The position numbers and the translations under genes were made by a program. The notes beneath the pieces are model-generated. The model searched no databases and was not told where the DNA came from. It saw only the letters and a program-made list of their open reading frames with translations. From assembly GCF_963675165.1 (NCBI RefSeq), contig NC_087391.1, forward strand, positions 5,674,126-5,738,125: a stretch of DNA of 64,000 nucleotides. The letters are read 5' to 3'. This DNA is from Halichondria panicea. Its lineage: Eukaryota > Porifera > Demospongiae > Suberitida > Halichondriidae. This document shows positions 25,678 through 37,271 of this stretch, one piece after another (position 1 is the first letter of the stretch; each line of letters starts with the position of its first letter).

Positions 25678-26175
25678 TTCGTAGTACGTAATACTCAGTT
25701 TTTGTTTATTGTATATTTCATATTTGAATTGTTCTAAGTGTGTTATTGACTCCATATAATTATATCCAAGCTTATGTTTGCTATTTGGGGCTTCAATTAA
25801 AAGTCGGTAAATTTCAGGCCTTGTAATAAATTATGAAGACGCTATAATTATATTATTATTATAACCAGAAGTAATAAGGGCTGGTCATAATTATTGTCTA
25901 GTGGTAATCATGCACCCTGACCCCGCGAGATCCAGAATTTTAATAATTATACCATGTAAACGGATTGAATTTTAAACAACATTTTATTTATTTTTATTTA
26001 TATGAGCAGATCACATGAGGTCGATGAACACACAGGGGGACAGTAATCATAGAGACTGATTGACGCACAATAACATGTACACATGGATACTACATTCTAA
26101 CAAGGTAACAATGCATACAAAAATTATGGTCTAAATAGATTAATATTTATAAATCAGTTATCCTAATTCTTTGGC
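25678..26175. other. Convergent intergenic region (3' UTRs of DRC1 and kinectin-like gene)
   Basis: AT-rich, no ORF of interest. TTCAATTAAAAGTC near 25793 could serve as a non-canonical polyadenylation signal for DRC1. No RNA gene or element was recognised. Confidence 0.4.
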
Positions 26176-27149
26176 TTAAACTTCAGTATGAACTTGAGGA
26201 GGAGCCAACACCTGCATGTGTGGGTGGGTGTGTGTGTGTGGGTGTGTGTGGGGGGGGAGTGAGTGTGTGTGTGTGTGTGTGTGTGTACAGGTAGCCAGCT
26301 AGTCAACCAACCATCCAACAGAGAGAGAATACACATACACACCTTGACTGGGGAAGAAGGAATGTCTTTAGCCACCTGCAGTCCACCCCTCAGCTGCTCA
26401 ACCTCTGTCTGAAGCTGCAGAACAAATGCATACAGTTGAATTATACAGCACATAATTGTTGGTACAATGTACATAGCTTGTAATAGGATCACCCCACTAA
26501 CCTGTTTGACCTGCTGAAAAGCATTGTCCTTCTCCTCCTCCAGGGCAGCCAGTCTGGTTTCTACGACAGCCTGTGTCTCTTGTAGCTGCTCGAGGTCGGC
26601 CTGCACCTTGTCTTTCATCTCTAGCTCATGTGTGAGCGAGTGACGGAGACTCTCTGCCTCCTACAAGTTGAGAGAGGGGCAGGTAACTTAGTGTTATCCA
26701 TTGACACGGTACATACAGTTCAGTATTTAAAATTAAATTACAAAATACATTATAGTTGCTAAAATTAATATCTAATTATAAGAACATTGAGTTATTTTAT
26801 AATTATTAACCACTTTACTATGCATACCTGTTTAGAGAGCTCGTACTGGTGCTCCACCTCCTTGAGTCGAGACTCCGCCTCCTCTAGTCTCTCCTCCACA
26901 CCCTTCATTGATGAGCTGGTTTCTCGTTCTTTCCTGAGTTCCTCCTGGAGACCACGATTAGTTCCACGCTCCTGCAGACACAACCAACATGATAATACAC
27001 AAACAAACAAAACAATCATATAAATGTACAGTAGTATGTACATGTATGTACTCACTCTCTCCAACATCTCCTCTGTATCTTGCAGAGTTCGTTGGTGTAC
27101 AGCGTTGTCACTCTCCACCTCGGACTGGAGTCTCTCAAGGATGCCCATC

Positions 27150-27198
<49 letters not shown>

Positions 27199-28070
27199 TG
27201 TGGGGCTGCTACCAAGCCCTTGGTACTTCTGCCAATGGTCTACAAAATGTGGTAAGGCACGCAGCTACAGAAAACTTAAAATGATTGAAAATGAAACCTA
27301 ACCATTCAGCATCATCACTATACACACACACACTAGTGTATGGAGTACAGTCCACCACTCACAGTGTTCTGCATGGTGAGACGTAGACTCTCTGCCTCCT
27401 GGATACTCTTGTGTTCGTTCTCTTGAAGCTCTGCAACCTTGGCCTTGAGCGACACCAACTGGAGGGGGTGGGTAATGACTGCCACTGTACGTACATGTCT
27501 CATATTTAAGATCTAAAGTTTTGTAAAATGATATAAACGAAACTAGTAATAGTATGGCCACTCTATTTATTTTCCTGTACAAACCTGTTGGTCTGTGTCA
27601 GCGATGATGGCTTGCACTTTGACCTCAAAAGCATCAATCCAGCGGGCAGAGTCAGTCTCATCTACCGTTACCGTGGGAAACATTCGGACGAGGAACAACT
27701 TCTGGCTTTCCCAGGCCTCAGCCAACGCTTCCTTCTTTGCTGCCCTACACTGGACCTGCAGAAACAGTGTTAGAGCATTAATTGCACATGTACACTACAT
27801 ACAGAATGTATTGTCTTTATTCAACTACACATGTTTTATAATTATATGAAGGCCTGTGACGTACAGCAGTTACAGGCACACACTAGTGGGTTCAGTGAAG
27901 CTGTGTGTGCAGTCAACACTGTTGGCAATGGGCCAGTTAGAACCACCTCTGTGTTGTGGTGTGCTTCCTTGAGTTGTGTCTGCCACACCTTGGCTCCCTC
28001 AGCTGCCTCATCCTTGGCCTTCCATAGACTGTCTCTCAGGCTCTGCAGGGAAGGAAGGAGGGGGCGTGAT

Positions 28071-28120
<50 letters not shown>

Positions 28121-30987
28121 GTACTGTACTGTAGTACATGATAATCAATGCTAGTAAGCACAAGTTAGCAGCATGCATTGATTATGTCCCTGCCACACAC
28201 ATAGGCTCTAAGAGTATGCATTGATTATGTCCCTGCCACACACATAGGCTCTAAAGTACAAGCGCCCCTTAAATAAATGTAAAATGTTCAATTAATTATT
28301 CGCCCACCACAGGAAGCGCCTAATTACACACACGCACGCACGCACACGCACGCACACACTTACATTGTTCTTGTCCTTTATGTCGCCGAGTTTATTCTCC
28401 AACTGTTTGATGCTCTCCGCAAGCTCCGCCTTCTCCTCACGTAGACGAGTAAGTTCCTGATCATTAGCAGAGTCAGGTTGGTCAGTGGGTGGACCATTGG
28501 TAGATGCTTGCTTCAGGGACTCTAGTTCATCCTCAAGCTCCTACAGTGTACATGTGGATCACATGATGTGAGATAGTCCAATCAATGATTAAATTCTAGT
28601 ACATGTAACACACTGCACATGACATACCACCTCCCCCACACACTACCCCCAGACACACCGCCTACCCCCAGATAGACGTACCTTCTTAGCAGTCTGCTCC
28701 CCTGTCAGCTGAGCACTGAGTGCCTTGAGCTCGTCTTGTAGGGTGGAACACTTCTCAATCTGTGACGTTAACTCTGCCACTTTCTCCTCACGAGCACTAG
28801 CCACGGCCGAGGCTAGCTGCTCATCATACTTGCTCTCATCAGTATTGACCTCAATGATGGGGTTGGCTGCTGCTTCAAGACCAGCCTTCTCCTCTCTTAA
28901 AGCCAATCCTTCAGCCGTTAGTGATTCGTTCTCGGCAATAAGATGCTCTTTATCAGAACGTAGTTGCTCTGTATCTCTTAGGAGGGACGCCTTGTCCTGG
29001 GTGAGAGAGCTGTTGGATTTTTCTAGAGCAGCCATTTCTGTTTTGAGTGTATCATTGGTAGTTGTCATGGCAGCAGCCTCTGTCTTTAGTCGAGAGTTGT
29101 CATCATTTAGAGTTTGCATTGTCAACTGTGGGGTCAAGGGTCAAAGGTGTGAGGTCAAATCATCATTACACGCACTCAGTGACACACAGCATACAGTACA
29201 TGTGCATACTCCAGATCCTATGCAGTACATCCTACTCTCTCAGCTACATGACTTGAACACACGCGACATTAGAGACAAAACCTCAAGAATGTAACACGTT
29301 GCTAAGTACCTGCAGCTGTTTCTTTTCGTGCTCCATGTCTCTAACCAGGCCTTCCAGCTCTGCCACCCGGGCCCCCTCCTGAGCCAACCCCCTACCCCCC
29401 ACATTGGCCTCTTGTACCCTCGCCAGCTCTGTCTTGAGACCAGCGTTCTCATCAGCCATATCCTTAGCTTGAGTGGAGAGACCCTTCACATTAGCCGTCA
29501 ACTGGAGGCTGTGTGCGTGTGGATGTGTGTGTGGTGTGTGTGCGTGTGGGGGTGGGGGTGGGGTGTGTATAAGAGGTGGTCTTAGAGTGAATTAATTGTT
29601 CATACATTTGCCCCTTGAGTTGCTGGTTTTCCTTCTCTATGGTCTCCAGAGTGACGGCTGTGGATCGTGCCTTGAGGGTCTTATTCTCCTCCTCCAGCCC
29701 ATTCAGTCGACTCTTGACAGCAAGCATTTCATTAGACTATGTGGGGGGGATACATCACATGACAACAGTACTATGTGGGGGATACACATCACAAACACAT
29801 GACAACAGTACTATGTGGGGGGGATACATCACACACACACATGACAACAGTACTATGTGGGGGGGGATACATCACACACATGACAACAGTACACCACAAG
29901 GAATTGTAAATGTAATTAATGCTGACAAAATAGAGACATGAATGTGCATTACATGTGACACACACAAGCAGTAGTAAAGCAGAGGCCATCAACACATTGT
30001 TAAGGTATGCCCTGGCTCACATGTGTGCTGATCTTGGCCTGTAGCTTTGTGTCAGTGGCTTGCTGCTTCACTCTTTCCCTCTGTACTTCTGATCTCAACT
30101 CCTTGATCTTTGAGTTATGAGAATGGACAGTTTTCTCAGCTGAAGGGGTAGTGTAATAGTTGCTATGGGGACATTGTACCACAAGTGTTGACATGTGTAA
30201 GTGTGTACTCACTAGAGAGTGACTATATAAGGTCTAATGGAGTGTTGGTCTGTGCCAATGAGAACACACCATTAACTAAAGGGTGTGCAAACAAGACCCT
30301 GCCAAAAGCAGCAGCCATTAACTAGGACATAGACAAGGACACACTGACAGTACACAAGTGAAGAGTGTGTGTGTGTGTGTGTGTGCTGAGGGTGGTTGGG
30401 GTAGACACAGTGGCTTAGGGTCAACCTGATTAACAGTCTACACAAGGTCTAGTTAGACAAACTAGTAGGCAATTAAGTCTACACTGTAATAAAGAAATGC
30501 TTTCCTAAGAGAGAGAGAGACACACACACACCCAGGGCCACTACACACCTGAGTGCAACCACAGCACAGCCACCAACACATACTTGCCTAACCTCTGAAG
30601 CCATGCATGGCCTAGGGCTGGAAAAAGGTCACTTGGACAACCAGCTACACAAACACACACAACACAGCTTCAGCTAGCCGCTTCTAACCCACTGCCAATC
30701 CTATGTAAAACCTACTGGTTTTACTGATAGACTCAAATATTTCACCTTCTTCGCAGCGTTTCTGCAGCTCTTGGTTATGTTTCTTGAGGCTCTTGATGCT
30801 CTCAGTTTTCATATTAGCCTGAGGGACAGACATGAATGTATCATAAATTAACACGTGAGGTGGTAAGTGGGTGTTTGAAAACAAGTGAGTGATATAAAGT
30901 TTCAATTGAGAATCAACACTTGTGGTGGAAATTAGTGTTGTCAATATATAGACATACTACATGGCCTCACACACGCACATGCACACG

Positions 30988-31033
<46 letters not shown>

Positions 31034-31072
31034 CACACACACACGCACACACACACGCACACACACACACAC

Positions 31073-31113
<41 letters not shown>

Positions 31114-32736
31114 CACACACACACACACTCTCACCGCCTCCCACTCTGAGTTAGTGTTCATCTTCTCTAGTAGGGCGGAGACCAGCTGCTGGATATCATC
31201 ATCTGACAGAGGACTGGCACTCACTATATCAGCAATGCGAGAGGCAGGCAAGCCATCGTCAGGGGAAGCCACTGGAGGTGGATAGAACACATTATGAGCA
31301 TAATCCATCATTAGCCTGAGGCTATAGAGACTTAGCTAGCTAGCCAAAACCACCCCCTGGGCTAGGCTCATTTCAGAAGAAACACCAAGGCCTATATACA
31401 ACCCTCTCATGCTTTTTCTTCCACTGGTCTAAACACACCACTACAAAAGCCTTTCCAAGGCTACAATGGGCAATACTTGGCAAGGTATATGAACAGCATC
31501 TGGCTGGACAATATTATTAAACAATGATGTTGCTATGTATTCTGTTGTACTGAGGAAGTGTGGTGGACATAACATACAACACATAACATACAACCCCTGG
31601 TCAACACACACTGCACATTGCTATGCTATGCTGTGATACACACACACAAAGGAACTGTTACCTCACAACACACACCAGGGATAATCATTCATTCCAGGAG
31701 AAGACTGGCAATTACTTTACACTACTGCTAATGCAAATATTGACAGCTACTCAATCCCTCCCACAGCTACACCAGAGTGAGACCCCCCACAGTCACCCAC
31801 CTACGACCTCCCCCTCTTTCTTAGCCTTGAGCTTCTTCTTCCCTCCTGCTGCAGCCTTGGGGGACTCTTTACTACCACTGCTCTTGACTGGCTTGAGCGG
31901 CTCTGTAGAAACCTTCTTGGCCTCCACGGCAACAACCGGTGGACTGCTGATTGGCTCTGTCTCTTCCTCTGGTTCTTCAAACAATGGCTGAGGTGTACGG
32001 ACAACCTGTGTGTGTATGTGTGTGTGTGTGTGTATGTGTGTGTGTGTGTGTATGTGTGTGTGTGTGTGTATGTGTGTGTGTGTGTGTGTGTGGGGGGTGG
32101 GTGTGGGGGGTTGTAAAACTGTCAACAATACTTTATTATATCTTCCAACATTATTATCTTGTAACAGCTGACACACAAACGACATCACACACCACACTAT
32201 AGAAGTAAGCTTCCAGTTTCCAATAATATTATTAGGTAAATAAAGTCAACATTCATGACAATATGTTAGGTAACAGTAGAGGCAATACTCACATCCTTGG
32301 TGAAAATGGGAGACACCTTGTGAGGGTGCGGAGTGGGTGGGTTGGAGCGTGTGGTGACAGTCTCCTCCTCCCCCTCCACATCGATATTGAACCCCACTCG
32401 ATTACGCGGTGCCTTCTCTGGCGTCGCCTCTTTGGCAGATTTGAGTATTCCCTTCCGTGCTTGAGCATCAGCCAAGCTCTCTTCCTGCTGAGGATCCTCC
32501 CAGTGCTCTGCCTTCTTTTTGCGGGGGAACTGTCTTTTCCCTTTCTTTGCCCGAGGGCTGTTCTTGTACTCCTCTTGCAGTACCAGGTCAGCTTGCCTCG
32601 ATGCTAGAGCCTTGGCCTCTTCGAATGTCCGCTGCTTGCCGAGGCCAATCCAGAAAATGAAGAACACGGTGAGTGCGACACAGCCCACCCCCACTGCCGC
32701 TGGGATTATCATGTACATGTCGGGGAATGCTTCCAT
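26176..32736 (-). CDS. Kinectin/RRBP1-like ER membrane coiled-coil protein, 17 exons
   Basis: Exons 32736-32293, 32005-31801, 31271-31135, 30818-30725, 30139-30021, 29736-29606, 29508-29310, 29125-28682, 28540-28364, 28042-27947, 27755-27585, 27458-27363, 27148-27056, 26971-26828, 26660-26502, 26414-26343 and 26211-26176 join in frame (2817 nt, 938 aa). The N-terminus [19 protein letters not shown] is followed by one hydrophobic helix (about residues 8-32), then a basic Lys-rich cytosolic segment, an [16 protein letters not shown] motif and roughly 700 residues of coiled coil. Within it, [20 protein letters not shown] matches the conserved LFPKVSV...W segment of kinectin. Known role of the family: ER sheet shaping, ribosome or kinesin binding. 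It has no RRBP1-type decapeptide array, so it probably represents the ancestor of KTN1 and RRBP1 (inference). Upstream in-frame codons to 32850 exist, but the ATG at 32736 best fits the family. Confidence 0.82.
27150..27200. repeat. (GT)n microsatellite at acceptor of kinectin-like exon 13
   Basis: The tract abuts the exon 13 acceptor (27148); on the transcript the intron ends ACACACGCAG. ORFs rich in Cys/Val in this tract are artefacts. Confidence 0.85.
28073..28254. repeat. (CA)n tract plus a 39-bp direct duplication, kinectin-like intron 9
   Basis: (CA)n at 28073-28117 is followed by two copies of a 39-bp unit at about 28173-28211 and 28216-28254, each containing GCATTGATTATGTCCCTGCC. Confidence 0.85.
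29735..29893. repeat. Tandem repeat of a 3' splice site, kinectin-like intron 5
   Basis: Four units of about 36-42 bp. On the minus strand each reads a C-rich tract followed by CCCCACATAG, the acceptor sequence used by exon 6 (29736). Upstream copies have TACTGTTGTCATG after the AG in place of the exon. The real exon boundary is therefore the last member of an acceptor array. Confidence 0.85.
30968..31128. repeat. (CA)n microsatellite, kinectin-like intron 3
   Basis: About 160 bp of (CA)n with regular CGCA interruptions, ending close to the exon 3 donor (31135). Confidence 0.9.
32008..32092. repeat. (TG)n microsatellite at acceptor of kinectin-like exon 2
   Basis: The (TG)n tract with TATG interruptions stands directly before the exon 2 acceptor (32005), so the intron ends in (CA)n then CAG in transcript sense. 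Confidence 0.9.
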
Positions 32737-33224
32737 TGCCCCTCTAGTGTGGTCAGGTCTGCAGTGTCTACAGTGTGGGGGGAGACTGTTGTCAACACAA
32801 TATATGTCTAGTAAGCTACTATAATATTGCCTGACAGAGGTCTCCCTCAATTCATCTTTAACACTTTACCTGGCTAGCTTGGCTAAAATATTCTTATTAT
32901 GTGTGCATGCAATTACCTTCAGATGCGATGTGTCTGCACAGTCCGTGTGTCTGCAGCTACAGGACTCTCCGACCGTGTCAATGGAGGCTTTTGTTACCTT
33001 TGTCCCTGTACTCACAACATAACCCTTGTGTACTACACACGAGTTGACCCAATTACCATGTGTTGATCTCGTGAATATATGCGCATGTGCAGAGCCTTGA
33101 GGGGGAGGGGCTGGCAAATTGTCATCAAACACAAGGAAGATAATTGCAGCTCAGTGCAGCAACATTATGTGGGGAATATTACACAATTCAAAGATCTATG
33201 CACTTAAAACATGAAAGAGAATTT
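32737..33224 (-). promoter_or_regulatory. Upstream region of the kinectin-like gene, downstream of Artemis
   Basis: 488 bp between the Artemis stop and the kinectin-like start, both on the minus strand. A Cys/His-containing ORF at 32866-33132 has no recognisable family and no splice fit. The region probably holds the promoter and 5' leader of the kinectin-like gene and the Artemis 3' UTR. Confidence 0.4.
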
Positions 33225-36200
33225 TCAATTAATGATTAATGGATTAAAAGCTATACTATTTCGTTCTAATATAGATTTCACTCCTTCTCGTCCTGGAGTT
33301 GGAGGAAGACAAAAAGGAGACAATGATCTGCTATGGCGACTACTGCATGGACTATAACCCTCACGGGACACACTTCTCTGTCTTGGCTTTGCCTCCTCTA
33401 TACTGCTATTACCAGATGATGATTGATCTTGTGTTAAGTCGATAAAGTCCACCAGTCTGTGTTCAACAATCTCGACTGATAATGATCTACTTCTGTGTCG
33501 ATGGATTGTGGGCACATTGTATCTATCGCTGAGTTTGCGTCTCTTTGCCTCAGGGGTGAATACCTCATCATCATTTGTTCTGTTGGAATCATCAGTGGAA
33601 ACTGATGTGATGTTATCTTCTATACTGCTTTCTAACGTCAAGTGCCAATCATTATCAGAGGGGTCAGAGTTCGGTTCAACATCCTGTTTTAATGATGGTT
33701 GATTTTCAATATCACAAAATTGTTTGTTCTCAACTTTTTCAGGTACAATATATTCAGGGTCTTTCCTGTCATCATACTGCACTGGTGAGTTGCATCGAAT
33801 ACAATGATACATGTTCGCCACATCTTCTCCATCTTTGCTGCCATTGTCTTTATTCACAAAAGAAATATTGAAATCACTTAGCGGCGAGTTTTCTGGTGAC
33901 AAATCAATTGGTGTCTGCTCTAAACTGCCGAGTGTGGCACTTCCTGATGAGCCCAGCGATTGTGGCATACACTCCTGCTTGTCCCCCTCTAGTTCATTGT
34001 CCTCTGTACCAGGGCAGCCAGTCAGCATTGAGGGGAGGGTGAACTTGACAGGGCTAGTGCTAGTTGAGAAAGTCTGCTCGAGTATTGGTGTGTCTGTTTC
34101 CTCGCTGCTTGCAAAGTCATCAATAGTATCGTTGCTGCACTCATCGTCCCTGTGTGTGAATGCCTGAGGCTGCTCTCGTATAGAGGCTGTGGTAGTGGAC
34201 TGAGTGGAGGGTGGGGGGTCAGTGATTACCTCCACTTGAGGCAGGAGAACCTTCAATCTGTAGCCAGAAAAATGGAAAAATTAGTTGGAATGTTTGCAAT
34301 ATTATTATCAGAATGTCAAACATATGTAATTACGCAACACCAGGCAACACACATACTGTACATGTGTACGTGTACATTTTTGCTCCACAAATTAAGAGTG
34401 ACAGTACAATAGTCCCTATATAATCAGTCACCTGACATGTACGTCCTTGAGACACTTATCTCCCAGTGGCACGACACATGGTACAATCCTCCTGGGCTGG
34501 AGGTACCTGATGAACTCACACAGCTCAGAATAGCTGGCATGCATGGAATGAAGTACACGGTACACACGGCTCTCAGGGAGGTACCTACAACCAGAGGAAG
34601 GAACGATCAATAATAAACGTGATTTAAATAACCACAAGTTTATATTTTAAGAAGTCCAATCACTAAATGCATTCTGTAGTTGATACGCAGCTCTGCAAGT
34701 ATTCTCAGTAACCTATATGGGCCAAATTCACTGAGGCAAACGCTTGTTATCTACTCTTGGTACAGTAAATACTCTACACACTATAATACTCGTACACACA
34801 TACTTGTAGGGTTGAGTGAGGTTGCCGGAGTTAGAGAGGAACCAAATAGTGGAGGGCTTGAGTCCGAGCATAGGGGGCGCTTTCCCGTTGCTATAGCGAC
34901 AACCACAGGGGGGACCCATACTACGATGAACTCCTTTCTGTAAGCAAACAAAGTATCCAATTTGACAGGAATGAAAACATTAAGTGGTGGTGAAGGGATT
35001 GATCTAAACACAGCTCTTAGTAACATTTTAGTTGTGAAGTCGGCTAACTTCAGAGAAAACTAGGCCAGTAGCTAGTGAATGTGTTTGATTCTGGCCTGGT
35101 GAGTGGGCCTGGACATGTAGTAAAAAAAAATGTTTGTTTCTGGCCTAGTGAGTGGGCCTGTAGTGAATGTATAATAACTCACTCTAAAGTTGCAAGCGTG
35201 TATCCTGGTGCTCTCACCATCCGTAGTAAGACAGTCAACCATAGCTGGTAGGTTGTGGTAGGCCCTCATCCTCCAATGAGCTATGTGGATCTTGGTGCTG
35301 AACTTCTTGGCTAGTGCCAGGTAGATATGCTCATAGCCAAACATGCCCAGCTGGAGGTGCAGCACATTTCTCTGATCAGCTGACAACCACCTGCAGAGGA
35401 ATTAGAACCTTACGCACGCACTTACGCACGCACGCACGCACGCATGCACACTGCCATTTAATCAATGGCTTGGACACTCTTTCAGTTGCCATAACTTGAG
35501 TTTCGTTGCAACAATTTTATGATTTTCTGAAAGCTTAGAAAGAGATCTTTCAAATGGTACCATGAATGTTCGTATTTGGGAAATGACAGCATTTGCTTGT
35601 TTCAGCCCAATACCATGGATTCCCATGGTTCAAAGGCAAAAATGCCAAATTATGTCCCGAACCAAATTTTGGATTTTAACACATCATTTGAAAGGTATCT
35701 TTCTAAGCTTTCAGAAGATAATAATATTTTGAAATTGGATCATCAGAACTAAAGTTATGGCTGTTGGAAGATGTTCAACTACACCCTCCTTTTTCTTACT
35801 AAAATAGATGATCATAATTATTACCTTTCTGCTATCTTCAAGATATGGGCTCGAGACACTTCCTGTATTATATAGTGAAGCAGTTATTTGTTGGTAGTCA
35901 TGGATACTCACCCGTGAAGGTATGGTGGTTGCTATGGGATGACAGAAAGTGGTATCCAAGTACAGGGACTTAATCTCCATCAATCTGCACAGCACACACA
36001 CACACACACGTACCAAGTATTATAGGAGACACAAGGGGGGAGTACAGTATTATAGGAGACATAAGGGGGGAGTACAGTATTATAGGAGACACAAGGGGGG
36101 AGTACAGTATTATAGGAGACACAAGGGGGAGTACAGTATTATAGGAGACACAAGGGGGGAGTACAGTTTATAGTATTGGAATCAGTTGATTAGAATCAGA

Positions 36201-37054
36201 CATGATTATGAGTGTGAGCAAATATACCTTCCGCTGCAATGGATGGACTTTAACCTCTTGGTCTCCTCTAGGGTCAGTCTAAAGTCCCCCGTGTACAGGA
36301 CACACCCACTACACCCCTGGTAGAAGAACCTGTACACAATGTAACATGCAATGAATTACACAAACCACTAGCCTTGATTCTAGGATCTTCCTTGTGACCT
36401 GGAATCAAGGGCTATAAATAGATCCATACACTGTACAACACAAGGGGGGGGGGCTGATACAGTGCAGCCAGTCTACACATGCTCACATTGTTGACCCAGG
36501 GCAGTGGCCAGCTGGTAACAGAGTAACTGTGAAGCTGAGGGCAGGAGAGTCAGGGCAGGCCTCTAGACTCATGGGCACCGGTTCATCCATGGGTAGTCCT
36601 CGGAGGTAAGGAGCCAGCTGTGTGAACCCTGGGTCTTGCAGGAGGAGGGAGCGGGTCACCTCTGAACAGTACAGGCTGGATTTCCTGAGGAAGGGAGGTA
36701 CATGTGCTAGTACTTGTTGGTGTGCGGACATTAATATTGCAGACCACATAATTATATATTTTAACCTCCTCTGCAGTGCGTCTACAATCTGAGGAGAATT
36801 CAGGCCAGTCATGTGATCTGCAGGGAATGAAGATATGACTTAGTTTATAGATGACTCTATGATATTGAATCTCGTTCTTTAATGCACATGTACGTAATTG
36901 CATATCATGGTGTCTGTCCATCAGGTACTAGGTTGAGCTTGCCTTTGTGACAGTGGGACAGGAAGAAAGCCCTCCCCCTAGTACAGTTGAAGGAGGTGAA
37001 GTGGTCCACTATTACACCCGGGTACTCTGTGATGCTGCCCTTGAACACACTCAT
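33225..37054 (-). CDS. DCLRE1C: Artemis (DCLRE1C) nuclease of DNA repair, 10 exons
   Basis: Exons 37054-36943, 36817-36766, 36684-36487, 36329-36228, 35984-35912, 35862-35825, 35390-35183, 34937-34804, 34584-34432 and 34257-33225 join in frame (2103 nt, 700 aa; human 692). Metallo-beta-lactamase/beta-CASP motifs are visible: LSHCHKDHMTG (HxHxDH), LLPAGHCPGSTM, LYTGDFRLT, LYLDTTFCHP and CLTTDGESTRIHAC. The GLKPSTIWF segment is Artemis-type. The last exon is a 344-residue disordered Ser/Asp-rich tail, in the position of the DNA-PKcs/ligase IV-binding tail of vertebrate Artemis. Known role: opening hairpin ends and trimming overhangs in non-homologous end joining. Intron 1 has a GC donor (AAAG|GCAAG), needed to restore the HxHxDH motif. 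No V(D)J recombination would be expected here, so repair is the likely role. Confidence 0.92.
35471..35780. mobile_element. Foldback MITE, family 1, near-complete copy in Artemis intron 6
   Basis: Inverted arms run from CAGTTGCCATAACTTGAGTT / GAAAGCTTAGAAAGAGATCT on the left to AAGGTATCTTTCTAAGCTTT / ACTAAAGTTATGGCTGTTGG on the right. The centre carries CCATGGATTCCCATGG. It is the same family as 21771-22090, in the opposite orientation as judged by the centre. Confidence 0.8.
36018..36168. repeat. 30-bp tandem repeat, five copies, Artemis intron 4
   Basis: Five copies with a 30-bp period (one of 29) containing TATTATAGGAGACACAAGGG. It starts about 30 bp upstream, in transcript sense, of the exon 5 acceptor. 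The apparent YYRRHKGGVQ-repeat ORF is not a gene. Confidence 0.9.
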
Positions 37055-37271
37055 AGCTAGCTCACCACAACAAAGGTAGTGCCTCGGAATATAGACGCGG
37101 ATGTGCCCTCGATAATAATGCTGAAGACGACCTTTACCTTAATTTTGATAATTCTTGAAGGGGCGTGGTTGTTAGTTTGAGGCACCGCCCTCTTCTATTA
37201 GTCTGCTGACTGAGCAGAAAAAGATGGGCGTGTCTCCATCCCCCCTGCGCTGATACTGTACTGGTTGGTAC
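37055..37271. promoter_or_regulatory. Bidirectional promoter region Artemis / trehalase
   Basis: 217 bp lie between divergent start codons. No TATA box at a fitting distance was seen. Shared regulation is inferred from geometry only. Confidence 0.55.

Noticed and set aside
32866-33132. Minus-strand 88-codon ORF with Cys/His
   Set aside because: No recognisable family, no splice connection to the kinectin-like start, codon use not persuasive; treated as upstream region.
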